NCBI GenBank assembly: GCA_916613615.1
Contig: OU744736.1
Coordinates: 55,061,600-55,125,599, forward strand
DNA from: Steromphala cineraria
Lineage: Eukaryota; Mollusca; Gastropoda; Trochida; Trochidae
Reading direction: 5' to 3'
DNA: 64,000 nucleotides
Shown: positions 21,495-33,957 of the stretch, piece by piece
Layout of the letters: the number at the start of each line of letters is the position of its first letter
Numbering within the stretch: position 1 is the stretch's first letter
Notes under the pieces: generated by a model
What the model saw: the letters and a program-made list of their open reading frames with translations, nothing else
Told to the model about the DNA's origin: nothing
Database searches by the model: none
Made by a program: the position numbers and the translations under genes

Positions 21495-24400
21495 GTATGG
21501 TACTCTCAATAACAATTTATCTTCACTGTACTTTCCCTAATAACCAGCAAATTTGTAACTGTTATGATTTTAAACAAAAATGAAGTGAAAAATGGAACAT
21601 AAAACAACATTGCTTTTGGTTTCTCACTTAAGCAATAAGTTTATGGCAAAACTTTACTTCTTGGGAAACACTTGATAGTTAGGTAACAATGTTTCTCAAT
21701 CAAATGTCAAAGTCAAAACCTTAACAATAAAAAAACACAAACAAACTACTTATTAACATTCCTTCTTTATTAAAATAAATCAAACAAGTTTATCAACAAT
21801 AGTTTCAGATAGGAACAATAACAGTGAAAATAATTTATCAACAAACATTTTTTTTTTTAATGTAAAATTTCCAATCTTTGAAAAATATATGTTTTGATCA
21901 TAACATGACATAAAATTATCTTAATAAATTTGATTATAAAAAATCATGAGGAAATGTTTTTATATGTGCTTATAATGTAACTCATAAAATCTTTCTTAAT
22001 ATTTCAACTGTATCACACTTTAAATGAATAGCTGACATGTTTCACTCAACTTTGCAGTTTATGGTGGTTAAATGTATCATGTATAATTTCATATTTGAGT
22101 TAGAATTCATTAAGACACAACAGGAGTTACATATTCATCAACATTTCAATAATTATATAACAATGAATTAAAAATTTCAAATATTTTGAGCAATTCATAA
22201 CTATTTACAAATAAAATATTTATAAACATGTTTTTTTTAATTGTTAATAACAATGGCAGGTTGACATACTATAAATTTGTTGGTTGATTAACAAAAATCA
22301 AAGTAATATTGTGATATATGTTATTATCTCATTTGATACATTGACCTTATAAGCAAAAACTTTTAATACTAAATACAACCAATGTTTAGGGGTTTTTTTC
22401 TGCTTAATGCTGGACTGGAAGTCTAAAAGTATTTATTTGATGCTGACCTAACATGATTTAACAATAAAATCAGTTTTTAAAAATGTCAAATTAATAAATC
22501 GTGACTTACATCTTATCCTGTTCAATATGCAAACTGCACTTTGATTATTTTAGATGTATTTCAATGTTTACAAGGGAGATAATCCAATCTTAAATGATAA
22601 CAATATCAATATTTTCATAGCGTTATTTCATAAGTACATGTAGTTTAACATTTTAAATTATTTCATACAATATTGCTACTATAAATCAGTGTAAAAGTAA
22701 TAATTTATGTACATTAATTTTTGAATTCAGATATGGTAAGGCTTGATTTTATGATGTACATGTACATTATCTTTGAATTCATTGAAAGTGGATTATCTCC
22801 CCTCAATCCACATTTTTCTATATTTGCATTGTAAGTGAAATGAACATTAATTGAACTTGACAAATGTGATTGATTGTGTAAAAGTGAGAGACTAGTATGA
22901 TGATTCATGTATATTGGTCATTCTCAAAAAATTGCCACATTTAGACCTTGTTAAAAACAGAAATACAAATTATTATAATTAATGATTTCTTTATGCTATG
23001 ATATGCTCAGCACATTGAAATATGCAGTTATGATAATTTGCATGCAGGAGGCTAATTAAATATTTTTTTAATTAAGTTTTTAAAGATATCATCATGAACA
23101 AATGTCAGTGGTGTAACAAGCATAAAAGTAGATATTTCTATTCTTTGAAATAATAAAAGGAACCCACAAGTTTTGTCATTATCCATAATTTCTTTCTCTT
23201 TTTTAATTGTGAGTTCACTAAATATTAAGTTTTCACTTTTTATTCATTGATTTGTCTAAAAGATTTTGAAATGGGATGAATGAAGTGCTGACATATAGAA
23301 TTATTATGGTATGACATTAACACATCAAGAATGTATATCTCTTATCAATAAATATCACAGGTATTTTCCATGAGCATGGAACAGCATAGTTCAAACTGTA
23401 AAAATGTATGTTTAAAATTGTTAAATTTTGATAAAAAGGCTTGTTACACCACTGATTTTCTTTGTTACACCACTGACATAATCTGTTACACAAATAAATT
23501 TTATGTAAGTTACTGAATGAATAAGTTCAACAAATAGTCCTGAAATCATTTATATGACTTGATAGCTGTTGATAAGATCTGTTTTTCAAACATGTAGCAT
23601 TGAAAATAATAGACTATCAAAATGAGACCATCTGTCATAAAATTCCAATCAACACTGTTACACCAATGACAAGTTTCGTTACACCACTGATTTTTCTCTA
23701 CATTTGCCAAAGTTTAGTGCTTCTTGTTGCTGATACTCAAATTGAAAGGGTTGAAGAGCATATTCTGAATACAAATTATTTCTTAGATAGAAGGAAAATA
23801 TTAATGTGTATGAAATGAATCTTTTTTGGTAATGTTGTAACACCAATGACTTATTTTGTTACACCACTGGTTCTTCGTTATCTTACTTCCAATCAAATTG
23901 AACAATGATATTGACTTTAATTGCTTATCAAGATATTGTTTGGATAAACATAAATCTTAAATACTTAGATTGTATGAGTTTCCACCTGAACCATATGAAA
24001 ATCAATGAATTGTTCAAGTTTAGAAAACACTGTTACACCAATGACATATTTGTTACACCAAAGACTTCTTAAATATTTTGCCCCAAGTTAAAAGCAATTA
24101 AGATGTATTTAGATGCTTATTGATACATCTGAAAAGTTCGATAGTATGTTCTTAACACTCATTATTTGAAAGTTTTCTGAAAAACAATCTTAACAAAAAT
24201 AAAATGAACATGTTGTTGAAATAGTGTTACGCCAATGACATACTGTGTTACACCATTGATTTCTTTTATCAAATTTCAAGATAAATCAAATAAATAACCT
24301 TATTTGTTAAATATGATATTTCAATGGTTCAAAAGATTTTTTTTTTAACTCGGATTTTAAAAGTTTACACAATTTATATATTTAAATGCATGCTGATGTA

Positions 24401-24562
24401 CAAATCAAAAAGTAAATTAGTGAATTCATATTTAAATCATATATTTACAATATTTTCAAAATATTAAACAAGAGAATAGCAGAGATGGTTGGTATCCTAA
24501 AAAATCAATCTCACTAGAATAAGTAATTCAAGGGATGTAATTGGTAAATAAAACAAAATTCT
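21495..24562. other. AT-rich spacer of the Harbinger element
   Basis: No coding sequence is supported. It separates the 3' ends of the two convergent transposon genes and contains the TGTTACACCA repeat array listed separately. Confidence 0.6.
23106..24265. repeat. Array of paired TGTTACACCA motifs, ~195 bp period
   Basis: Pairs of the form TGTTACACCAATGAC, then about 20 bp later TGTTACACCACTGAT, occur near 23442, 23656, 23835, 24031 and 24224. An inverted single copy lies at 23106. Sequence between pairs is only weakly similar, so the motif appears better kept than the rest of the unit. Confidence 0.7.
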
Positions 24563-27500
24563 CTAGTTGTTTTTCATTTTCTTGATTTTGAGGTTAAAGT
24601 ACTCAAGCTGTGCCTCTAACACTTTCAGTTTGAGCTCCCTTTTCCTGTCCACTTGAAGCTGCAGCGGCATGGACATCGGCATGGACATAGGTAGTGGGAC
24701 GGAGACTTGGCCCCCAGCTGAGACTGGGTCTGGCAATAGGACTTGGTCAGGCACTATCACTGGGTCCACGCTGTCCAGTAACTCCTCCCTGCTGTCAAGT
24801 GGACTGAAACATAACATTTCATTAATTAGCAAATAATCAGTGATTCGTCATCCATCTTACGAGGAGTGATAATTATTTTTACATTAAAATTGCAATGATA
24901 TACCGTATTCGTCCTATTAAGCGCCCCCTCCCTAATAAGCGCCCCCTATTACAAATTTCAATGTAACAGAGCGCCCCCCCTTCCTCTTCATACGTAAAAT
25001 GGCCTACCTCTACTGCTTTCTAGGGTATCCTAATAAGCGCCCCCTTTGGATTTTTTAAGCTAAGCGCCCGGGGCGCTTAATAGGACGAATACAGTAGTTA
25101 CCTTGAAGTGTTTAATCTATGTGTAATTGGCTTGTAATAAAAAAATTACTTATGTTAAGCTTAATAGAAATTGTTCATGAAATAAACACATGCAAGTTGA
25201 CTTATGAAAGTATTGCTAGTATGCAAAGCAGCATTTGACAGGACTTATTTACTATTTACTTACCACTTGCTTATATATTTTAATCAATTTCAGTTGCATT
25301 ACTATTGAGTTTGTTGAGATTAGTGGGCCAATTGAATATCATATTTTTTAAGGTACAAAATGGCAAATTTAATATGACAATAAACAGCAGATAATGTTAT
25401 TTAGAAAATGATAATCATTACACAATGTATAATGCAACTGTTAATATAATAAATTATTAATATATATGATATCTGTCTCTTCTTGACTAATAGTATTTGT
25501 TTCTCATTGAATGACGTAGCACTTTTTAACTTGATGTCATTTGAGAAGTGACAAAGTTTATCACACACTCAATAAAGTTATGTTAAATATATAACCACTT
25601 TTGCCAGATAAAGTTTTTTTCCCACTAATAGAACAGAGTATTTCATTTTCAATCATTTAATAGCAGTTATATTATCATGTGACTGTCTAAAAATATTAAA
25701 TATTTTTTGAAGTGTATATTGATGATTACCTGATACTGATTAATTGCAGCATCGTGGAATCCATCCCATTATCAATGCCACTTATTGATACATTGGATTC
25801 CCCCAGGATGGATTCCACGGTGGAAGCCACGGCAGATAGGGGTGCAGTACTGGGTCCTCCGCCTGAAAATATTTATAAAACTCATATCACAATTTCAAAA
25901 ATTTCATTGGGAAAGTTATTTACGGTAATAATTTGAAATGTAATACTTAGCTTCTCCAAAAAGTGAAATTTTAGTGATTTTTAAAATTGGTGAACAATTT
26001 TTGCATTTATTTTGTCACTTTATTTCTTTTTATAGGTACATACGGTACAGAGTACAAATAGCAAAGGTGATCACCTATTTTCACATCCTTCTTTGTAGTA
26101 GACATGTAATGAATCAAGGTGTTTTAATTTTTTTGTGAAGAGTGGCCAAAGGTTAAGAATTTAATGATTTCATGTAATTGCATTTTGAAAAAGCAGTGAT
26201 TTTGTCAGTAACATATAAGGAATGTTTAAAAAAATGCTTCTATTGATATAGAAATAAAATACTTACATCTGTTTGAAGAACATGATTGATGAAATTAAAA
26301 TTTCCTGTCAATTATTGTTTGTAGATAGGTCTTTATACCTACAACTATGTTGTCATTTGCCCATATTTATTGTTTTGAATTTTAGAAATTATTTTAATTG
26401 TACAGTTTGTATGTTTGTCAATTATTGAAACTGTCAAGTTTTATTAATTGATTTATATCTTTGAGTAATTCTAAATCACAGATGATTACTTTTCAATTTG
26501 CAAACTAAAATGTATGAAGGTTGTCCCTATTATCTTGGGCCTTATTGTTTCACATGTAAATAATGTTTCACATGTAATGTACCCTCTAAATAAGTACAAT
26601 CTAAATATTGTTTCTTGTTTTTAAACTCGGCACATATGTCCTACCAAAATATGTTAATTAAACTTCTATCTATGGAAAATATATTTTTGGACAAAAACTT
26701 AAAAAATCTTATCTGTGTCACTGTGTGATGTATTTAATCCGAAGTGTCCCTATTATCAAGGTAATTAGTATATGATAAATAAATTATACTCTGTAGATAA
26801 AATTACCAATTAAATATTATTATTTTCCAATTGAATGAAAATTGATTTGATATTAGGATATTAAACACAGTATTTGCAAAGCTGTAACAATAAAATTCTT
26901 ATAATATGACACCTTGTCAAAGTTTTACTGAGCGGCCATTTTTGATTAGTGATTTGAACACTATCTGAACAAAATGCCTATTTTTTACAATTAAATTATA
27001 TATATTATTTTCAAGTTACATTGCTCCTGAAAGTTGAGATCATTGTTTTCACATAAGTTGAACCTATACAATGAAAAGAAAATGTTGCAATCTATTTTGA
27101 GCTCATTAACCTACTAGAATATGGCGAAAATGTTATAATTTTAGGGTTTTGCGTCTTATTTTCACTGTAAATGTAATTCTTCATTCAACATCTTTGAAAC
27201 CATAAATGCATTTTCCTTTCATACATTTCTTTTTGTTATCAATCAAACTATTCAAACTATTCACATACAAAATAAATAATATTTTGTGAAGACAGGATCA
27301 GTTTTTTAATTAATTGCATATGCAGTTAATATAATTTCATAAATGAAAATGATACTCATTATTTCAGATCCCTTAAAATATGAGAAAATATTACTGAAAA
27401 TTTGAACAAAATGCATTTTTTAGATGCGTCGGTTTGAGTTTATTCATCTATATATGTGCTTTGCAAATATAAACATTCCTTGTAGGCATTGGAGATTTAA

Positions 27501-28104
27501 ATGAGTTTACCACGATAATAGGGTCACTAGATATTCCTTGCATTAGATTTCATTTAAATATGATGTGTATATGTATATCAAGGATATGTTCTTTTGACTA
27601 CTGTATTGTAGGCCTAGTTTATGTTATAATATACTTGAATAAACTATATCTATGAATAAATTATAATCAATAACATTTATTCTTTGATGGTTTTTTTTCC
27701 AAATAGACGATACTGAGTAGTAGATTTTGACTAAATTTAAATTAACATCAGCCAACCTGTTCCAGTCAGTCCTCGTCTGTATGACGAGATATCTTGCCTG
27801 GATTTTGACAGCAAGTTATACCATTTTTTTCTACCTCGTCGATCGATCTTACGACATGAGGGTGGGAGGCATTTATTGAGTCTGTAATCGTCCCCCATGT
27901 CCTCTTCTTATCCTCCGAGGTCAATCGCGAGGAAAATTTGCCTCTAATAATGCTCTTATTGCTCTCCACTAACTGGACAAGCGACAAACATTCGTCACTT
28001 GTCCAGTTAGGTTTTCTACTACCCTTTTTCGTAGAATTCATTCCGAAGTTAAATTCAGCTACTGAGCTAGGCCTAAGTGTGTGGTCGTCTGCGGTAAAAG
28101 CCAA
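24563..28104 (-). pseudogene. Myb/SANT-like Harbinger accessory protein gene, one-base frameshift in exon 1
   Basis: Exons on - are 28104-27757, 25862-25730 and 24803-24563. Exon 1 encodes a Myb/SANT-like DNA-binding domain (RKPNWTSDECLSLVQLVE, later a TWGTITDSIN block). It loses frame in an A-run at about 27822-27828, where seven A residues stand where eight would keep the frame. The stop follows about 20 codons later. In the alternative frame the sequence resumes the family pattern (WYNLLSKSR, YRRGLTGTG) and reaches a donor ACAG|GTTGGC. Splicing to exon 2 (TTTTCAG|GCGGAGG) and exon 3 (TTTCAG|TCCACTT) then stays open to a C-terminal basic, coiled-coil-like tail ending KIKKMKNN. In PIF/Harbinger systems this protein binds the ends and imports the transposase. 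A homopolymer sequencing or assembly error is a real alternative to true inactivation. Confidence 0.75.
24903..25094. mobile_element. ~190 bp palindromic MITE nested in the Myb-like gene intron
   Basis: The ends CCGTATTCGTCCTATTAAGC and its near reverse complement at 25094 are flanked by TA (24901-24902 and 25095-25096). The interior carries AAGCGCCCCC repeated in direct orientation. TA duplication suggests a Tc1/mariner-type non-autonomous element. Confidence 0.8.
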
Positions 28105-28354
28105 TTTCGCACGAGCTTAAAACGTGCAGATCATAATTTATTTAATAAAACCATTTTTAGACAAAATAAAGTTACTTACCCACTTTTACAGTCAACAGTC
28201 AGGTAGCGAAGTTCATTTCCGGCCACAGTGTGTAAACAAAATAAACTCGGTTCGGTCTGCTGTTCCTCCGTACAGGCAAGCGCAGGCGCCGCCATAATGA
28301 CACCAACGTTGAGCTATAAATAACCTCAGGGAATTCCCGGATTCCCCCTGGTTA

Positions 28355-28500
28355 CAGCGCTAAGAATTTTCTTAAGACCGAACTCCCATTCTTAGTTAAA
28401 AGTTACTCTAAGACCCATTATAAATATTTCTTAAGAGTAACTTTTAACTAAGAATTTTTTTATGTACTCTTAGTGTAAAACTAAGAAAATTCTAAGAATC
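28355..28500. repeat. Right subterminal TTCTTAAG-rich region of Harbinger
   Basis: Contains TTCTTAAG, ACTAAGAATT and TCTTAGT words in both orientations next to the right TIR, mirroring the left end. Confidence 0.6.
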
Positions 28501-28516
28501 TTTATAAATACGGCCC

Positions 28517-30170
28517 CTGATCTACAAATTTACAATATGCTGCATAAGCGCTTACATTATATATGTGATTTATTACTGCTTCATTTGATGTAAATACATT
28601 GTCTTTCAATTGGAGCCATTTATTTTCATTTTCCTGTCGAAAACAGGAATAGTTCAAGGAATTTGATTTGAGTATCAGGACAACTATTTATGAACATTAA
28701 TTGCCATCTTAAATTACAGTTCTAACTGTGACTTCCCGTCCTGAAGACGGGGCAAAATACTAGCCTGACGAATTAAGAAATTAAGAATTTGCTAGATTTG
28801 GCGTTATTTTGCGATATTATCTCAAGTCAAAAATCACACGTGAGGTGTCTTCAGAGTAAGATTTGATTTTGACTTTTTGTAAATGAAAAAATATTTCTGT
28901 TAGAGTTTTATAAAGGTTGTTTCGAGAAATGTTAGAATACTGTCTGTATATACAGATCAAGTATGATCTAATTGAAATAAAATATCTTAGTTCATGCTTC
29001 TGTTAAGGGCTATCTTCTGGGAGATGAAAGGCTTAAGCAAACCCGTCTCCAAAATGCAAAAAGAACTCTTCTGCCTTTAGATTAATCAATATGGGTTCTT
29101 GTACTTCTTACTGAGATTACTTGATCTTAGCAATTTCAAGATGAGTAGTAATGGAATCTTACAAAATGGATCTGATCGAATCACAGTACATGGCAAAACA
29201 CTACAAGAAGTGGCCCGATTCCAGATTCGATTTAATTTATGCCCATAATAAGTTAATTCACAGCTCAATATTTTGAAAGAGCAAAGATTTATATCGACTT
29301 GCTTATCTTGTTTGAGTTTTCCAATTGGGTCTAAATTATTATGATTCAACGTAATTTGATTTAGCGTTGAGTTTTCACCAATAAGTGCAGTTTGGGAAAA
29401 ATTATACTCCAGCTACTTTAAGATCTAGTATCGTGTAAACGATTCTGTCTGACGAGCAAAAATACTCAAACGTACATGTAATGTAATAGTTAAAGTTAAG
29501 CACAAAGGCAGAATAAGTTGAATAAAAAGGATTAAATCAATTATTTTACATATTCTGTATATTCAAAAAACTAGTTTGACTTTAGTTGATTTGAAAATAT
29601 GTTTTGATTTTATATTGTACTTTTTACACATATCCTTGTTATGAGTGTCACATCTTTAGGAAATCAATGTTATCAGTGTCAGAAACCTTTTGACTATTTA
29701 ATTTATATTCTGGTTCTAAAATGAGTTTTTTGAGAAATGAAATTCTAAATCAATCCGTGCTAAAGGCATATTGCCCACGCACAACATATTCAAAACACTT
29801 TATCAACCAACCTCATGTCTGATAAATTCAACGAATTACAGATATCAAACTTCCGAGTGATCATTGATGTTGAACGAAAATAGAGTGAAAACAAGATGTG
29901 AAGAAAGTATCCTTTCTTACAAGATGTACTTCCACCATGTCCTATCAAATACATGCTATCTATTAGAAACGTCTTAGGAAGACCACCTCTCTGTTTTAGT
30001 TATTATTGTCTTCCTTCCCAGCTATATACATGTACTTTTAATTTTACATTACCATGTGTCAATGAGCTTAATGTTAAAGGATAGAGAAGCCACAGAAAGT
30101 TGACATCCTGTCACCAGCAGCACTCAAACGAGGCACACCAGGGAAACGTTTCCTTTCTTACAAGATGTAC
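28517..30170. other. Duplicated non-coding sequence, copy 1
   Basis: Matches about 39110-40908 of copy 2. No exon is supported. Around 28600-28860 it is a diverged relative of 15640-15900, showing an older duplication inside the unit. Confidence 0.5.
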
Positions 30171-30405
30171 TTACAAATGACTTCCTATCAAATACATGTT
30201 GTCAATTAGAAATTGCACATCAGGCTTTCTAGCCTGGGGCATTTTTGACTCGGTCACTGCGCCCTTAGTCTGGAAAGTCGAACAGGAAAACATCTCATTG
30301 ACGCCGGACGCAATTTCGGATGATCTAAATGATTGCAAAGTACCATTACTTTTTATAGCAAGGAACATTTCATTTTGCTTTAAATCTCCATTAGTATCTC
30401 TATCA
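30171..30405 (-). CDS. Possible terminal exon with one EF-hand loop
   Basis: On -, a pyrimidine-rich tract ends in an AG at 30406, and a frame stays open for 78 codons to a TAA at 30171. Near its start it reads DRDTNGDLKQNE, which fits the 12-residue EF-hand calcium loop (D1, D3, N5, G6, L8, E12). The rest has no recognised domain. Only one EF-hand was found and no upstream exon is visible. The copy-2 counterpart (about 40909-41095) is broken, so copy 1 may also be a relic. A chance match to the short EF-hand pattern cannot be excluded. Confidence 0.3.
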
Positions 30406-30413
30406 CTAACCAA

Positions 30414-31499
30414 GAGAAAAAGTAAAATAGACCGTACTGCTACAAAAATTTACCATGTCAAAATGTCAAACGAATACTATGAGCTTATAGTTGGTCTGTT
30501 CCATAACAAGTGATATAATATACAGATAAATAGAGTGTACTAATATTACCCTTATTCTCATTACAATCATTTGAACCTTTTCATTTTGAAATGGTCAAGA
30601 TTTCCCAATTTAAGCGGAATGATATCTTGGCAATGGGGTATCATTTCATTTGCAATTAAGTCAATTTCGTTAAAATGTAGACCGGAAAACATTCAATCAA
30701 TTGAAGATAATGCTTGTTTAAACTCCGACTAAACTTGTGCGACAAGTTCAAAGCATGAGCTCGTGTATTTGAAGAAATCAATTTAAGGTGGCAACAATAT
30801 CTGTTTTCTCAAATAAATGATTGCATATACGTTTGAGATTCCATTATATTTTATATTATATTTGTAATCTAATCTTCACCTCTGAATTTCAACAGCTTGT
30901 GTCCTCTTTTTCTGTAGTTCTGTAATGTTATTATTTTAATCAAAAGGCTCAGCTAGTACATGGACGCCTTGTAAAATGTCCTGTTGTCATCATGACCTAT
31001 ATACCAACTTGCTTTTTTTTAATTTGTTATATTAATAAACCCGCGTTTGTAGTCACTTACTATGTCCCCTGCAAAGCTTTTCCAAGAGACTGATACTATT
31101 TTGTCAGAGCGAGATATTGATTTCCTCTACCTCCTAAATCATGTATTTCCGTAATTCTGAAATGCTTTGAAATTCTTTCCCGGCCATATCTCAGAAACTG
31201 TTTTATGTTTTAACAAAACATGCCATGTGGTTAGATGTAGTGGTGAAGTGACGTCTTTTGCTGTTTTTGTTATTGTGAAATTAATTTTGTCTGGTTTCCA
31301 TCAAAACAATTTGAACTTGGTGCTTCTGAGTGTAGGGACGTCACCGCCTTTATCTGAAATTGTATTTGGTATTATTGTTCACGCTTTGCATTAGAGCTAG
31401 TAATAGAGTTTGGCATTTTCCGATTACAGTTATTTCTTATATTGTCAAGTTCGATTATTCTATTAGATTTACTTCTTGCCTGACAATAAGCATATCTCT
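30414..31499. other. No gene seen
   Basis: AT-rich sequence; 30460-30857 matches copy 2, the remainder is unique in the window. No supported exon. Confidence 0.5.
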
Positions 31500-31690
31500 T
31501 TCCGTCATACATTGGAACTTCGATGTATGCCCGGCAGCCACCGTGCAGAGCCAGTTCAAGCGTTGTTCTGCCCTCAAAATGCTGTGTCAAGTGAGGCAGC
31601 AACAACTGCCACATGGTAATGTCTTTTGGCATGACATGACCGAGAATCGAACTGTTGTCTTCTTAGTGATGGGCGGACACTCCCTATTTC
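31500..31690 (-). repeat. tRNA-derived SINE relic
   Basis: Read on -, CAGTTCGATTCTCGG resembles a pol III B box. It is followed by GTCATGCCAAAAGACATT and a body with GTTGTTGCTGCCTC and GAGGGCAGAACAACG, a style typical of abundant mollusc SINEs. The A box is degenerate. Confidence 0.5.
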
Positions 31691-32237
31691 ATAAAAAGCT
31701 TCAATGAATTGCTTGGACTGTATTTTGGGAGCGGGATATCACAGTGCATCAGATAAATATTTTACTAGTTTATTTCACAGTTTTATACGTCCTATTGTCA
31801 CATAAGTAACATACAAAAAGAACAACCTGAAACTGACTTGATATTTCTCCAATGAATTATCACGCAACAGAAATCCGAAAAATAAAGCTTGTTAGCCATG
31901 AACAGTGACTGTGAATTTACCTCTGAAATTGTTACACCTTTATTCTCTGTCATTATTTTACAATGCTATCCCCATGATAAAGTCAGTTTGTAGGTATCAA
32001 ACATAAGGTCAATGGTCCAGTTGAAGAACAATTATTCTCGGCTTTAAATCAGTAAAATGATATGAAATTATATATATTACTTTACATATACCATCAACAT
32101 AATTGGAAATGATGTCAATTATTTTGTTAACCTGAAGCAAGCAAGATCAATAAGTTTGCCGTATATAGTGTCAAAAGGTCATGGTTTTCAAAACAGCAAC
32201 ATTATACAAAATTGATAAAGCAACAAATGACCTCATA

Positions 32238-32520
32238 AAAATCCTTATGAAACAAAAAAGGTTGTCACTGTCATATGTGTATGGTCTTTATAAAGCTGTT
32301 GAACTGTTGTTTCTCAACATATCAATGTAATACTATGCCTTTTTATGTCAACTCATGTGTATATGTTTAACTTTGTGTAAATGTGTATAACTTTCCATAT
32401 CCTATATGACTGTATTATTGTATCCATTGGAAGTGAATAAAAACATTTGAAAAAAACAAAGGACCTTATGAAAATCCTTATGAAACAAAAAAGGTTGTCA
32501 TTGTCATATGTGCATGGTCA
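32238..32520. repeat. Short direct repeat at the duplication junction
   Basis: AAATCCTTATGAAACAAAAA followed by GGTTGTCA occurs at about 32238 and again at about 32473, where copy 2 begins. The same words open copy 1 at position 27. This homology could have served the unequal exchange. Confidence 0.6.
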
Positions 32521-33957
32521 TATACTACCAAGGGAAGACACATAGATAAGCAATCAATGTTGAAAGTTTAGCAGAGACAATACCGGACTTGTGATTACGA
32601 ATCAATAACGTTACCTTGTTCCATGTTCCATATTTGATAGAAAGGTAACAATTTGTCATTTAGGTGTAATATCCACTTTTAGCCCTCGACCCACATCAGT
32701 CCTCTGGTATGCAGCCCTTTGACTGGACTTGTAATCTCGGGTTGATGTGAGATTTGATAAGAACCTCTATCTTAAACTCTTAATATGATAATGATGGACA
32801 CTGTGCACCCAGAGTCTCTTTTTTCGATGAAAATACTGTCTTTACTTTGGTAAAATTAGTTTCTCTTTTCGTGAAATCCCATATTTTTAATAAGCAAAGG
32901 TACTTCAGTGACTTTATAAATGAATCTTTTACGAAACATGGTTCTAGAACTTCGTACTGAAATAAGCCAAATATTGAGTGAAATAACTCAAAAAGATCAA
33001 ATCAGATTCAAAGATTGAATGTTGGTAATTACGAACAGTACTTGAAACCCGCTCATCTTACTAAATAAGACAATTGAGATGTTGATTATATTGCTTGAAA
33101 TAACCTATTTACATGTATGCACGGAAACCTCTTGAATTATCGAATATCTTTTTGCAGTATATTACTCTCGAAATGAAAATTGATGTTTTTAAGCGGAATT
33201 GTAAATTAATGATGTAATGTAATGATCTATAGATTTTATCATCTAATTCTTTTAAAGCATAGACTATTTTTAGCTCATAATGATAAACTATTGGTGAAAT
33301 TGGGATAAACGATTTCTTATGTTTATTTGTCAATTACGTGTGTATCTCAAAACAACAAATATAAGAAGATGCAAACGAAAATACTAATTAAAATATGATT
33401 GAACAAATGTAATCAATCAAAAGTGCTGGCAAGACTTTAAAGGTCACAATTAGTTTTGAATGTTTTGTTTTTCTTAAAAAGACGGAAAATAAATCTAGTA
33501 CTTTTTCTTTCTCTTATGTAGCTGTCTCGATAACATTGCAATATGTAGAGAAATGACAATCATCTTGGTTTATCACCTATGACGATTTAATAAATCATCA
33601 ACCGATGAGAGTATCAGAAAAAGAATGATTGAAAAGATGTTTCAGAAAGAAGGGCTGTCCAATAAAAAGGGTTTCAATTGAGAACTTCTGAAGATTTGGT
33701 AATCAATATGGATCTTATGACGTGATAATCTAATTCAAAGAATTCATCAATTAATTTATTAAATGGTTGTGAAGTGGTTAGCATGCTAGCATCTCATGTC
33801 ATGTCATGCTAAAATCTCTTTGAAACACTAAGCATTTGTTTCCCTGGCAAGGAAAATTCATCCACATTCCCTTCCGTTTAGCCAGCTATGCAAAAACGTC
33901 CCATATAAACCTTATACGGCCTATTTTTGTTGTAATTGGAGTTTATTGCTTTAAAAG

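Larger units (their letters stand above)
19609..28516. mobile_element. 8.9 kb PIF/Harbinger transposon, nearly autonomous
   Basis: Ends are GGGCCGTATTTATAAA and its reverse complement, extending to about 26 bp with one mismatch. CTG flanks both sides (19606-19608 and 28517-28519), and copy 2 has one CTG with no insert at 38677-38679. A 3 bp CWG or TWA target duplication is known for Harbinger elements. Both characteristic proteins are present: a DDE transposase reading + from the left end and a Myb/SANT-like protein reading - from the right end. Between them lie about 3 kb of AT-rich spacer with a repeat array, plus a nested MITE in an intron. Confidence 0.93.
1..32446. repeat. Copy 1 of tandem segmental duplication (~9.6 kb without insertions)
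   Basis: Seen directly: blocks 1-1547, 15445-16107, 16604-17011, 17991-19608 and 28517-30857 match, in the same order and orientation, successive blocks of 32447-42040. The matching blocks are interrupted here by four insertions absent from copy 2 (1551-15441, 16112-16603, 17012-17990 and 19609-28516). Subtracting them leaves about 9.6 kb, the size of copy 2. The segment 30858-32446 has no visible counterpart after 42040. Copy 1 also lost some sequence that copy 2 kept, for example about 390 bp at 28546 compared with 38717-39106, with CTT at the joint. No intact host gene is evident; one possible EF-hand exon lies at 30171-30405. Confidence 0.9.

Noticed and set aside
31372..31632. Ankyrin-like frame on - (GRTTLELALHGG)
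   Set aside because: The stretch coincides with the body of a tRNA-derived SINE, with a B-box-like motif just upstream. The ankyrin resemblance covers only one short segment.
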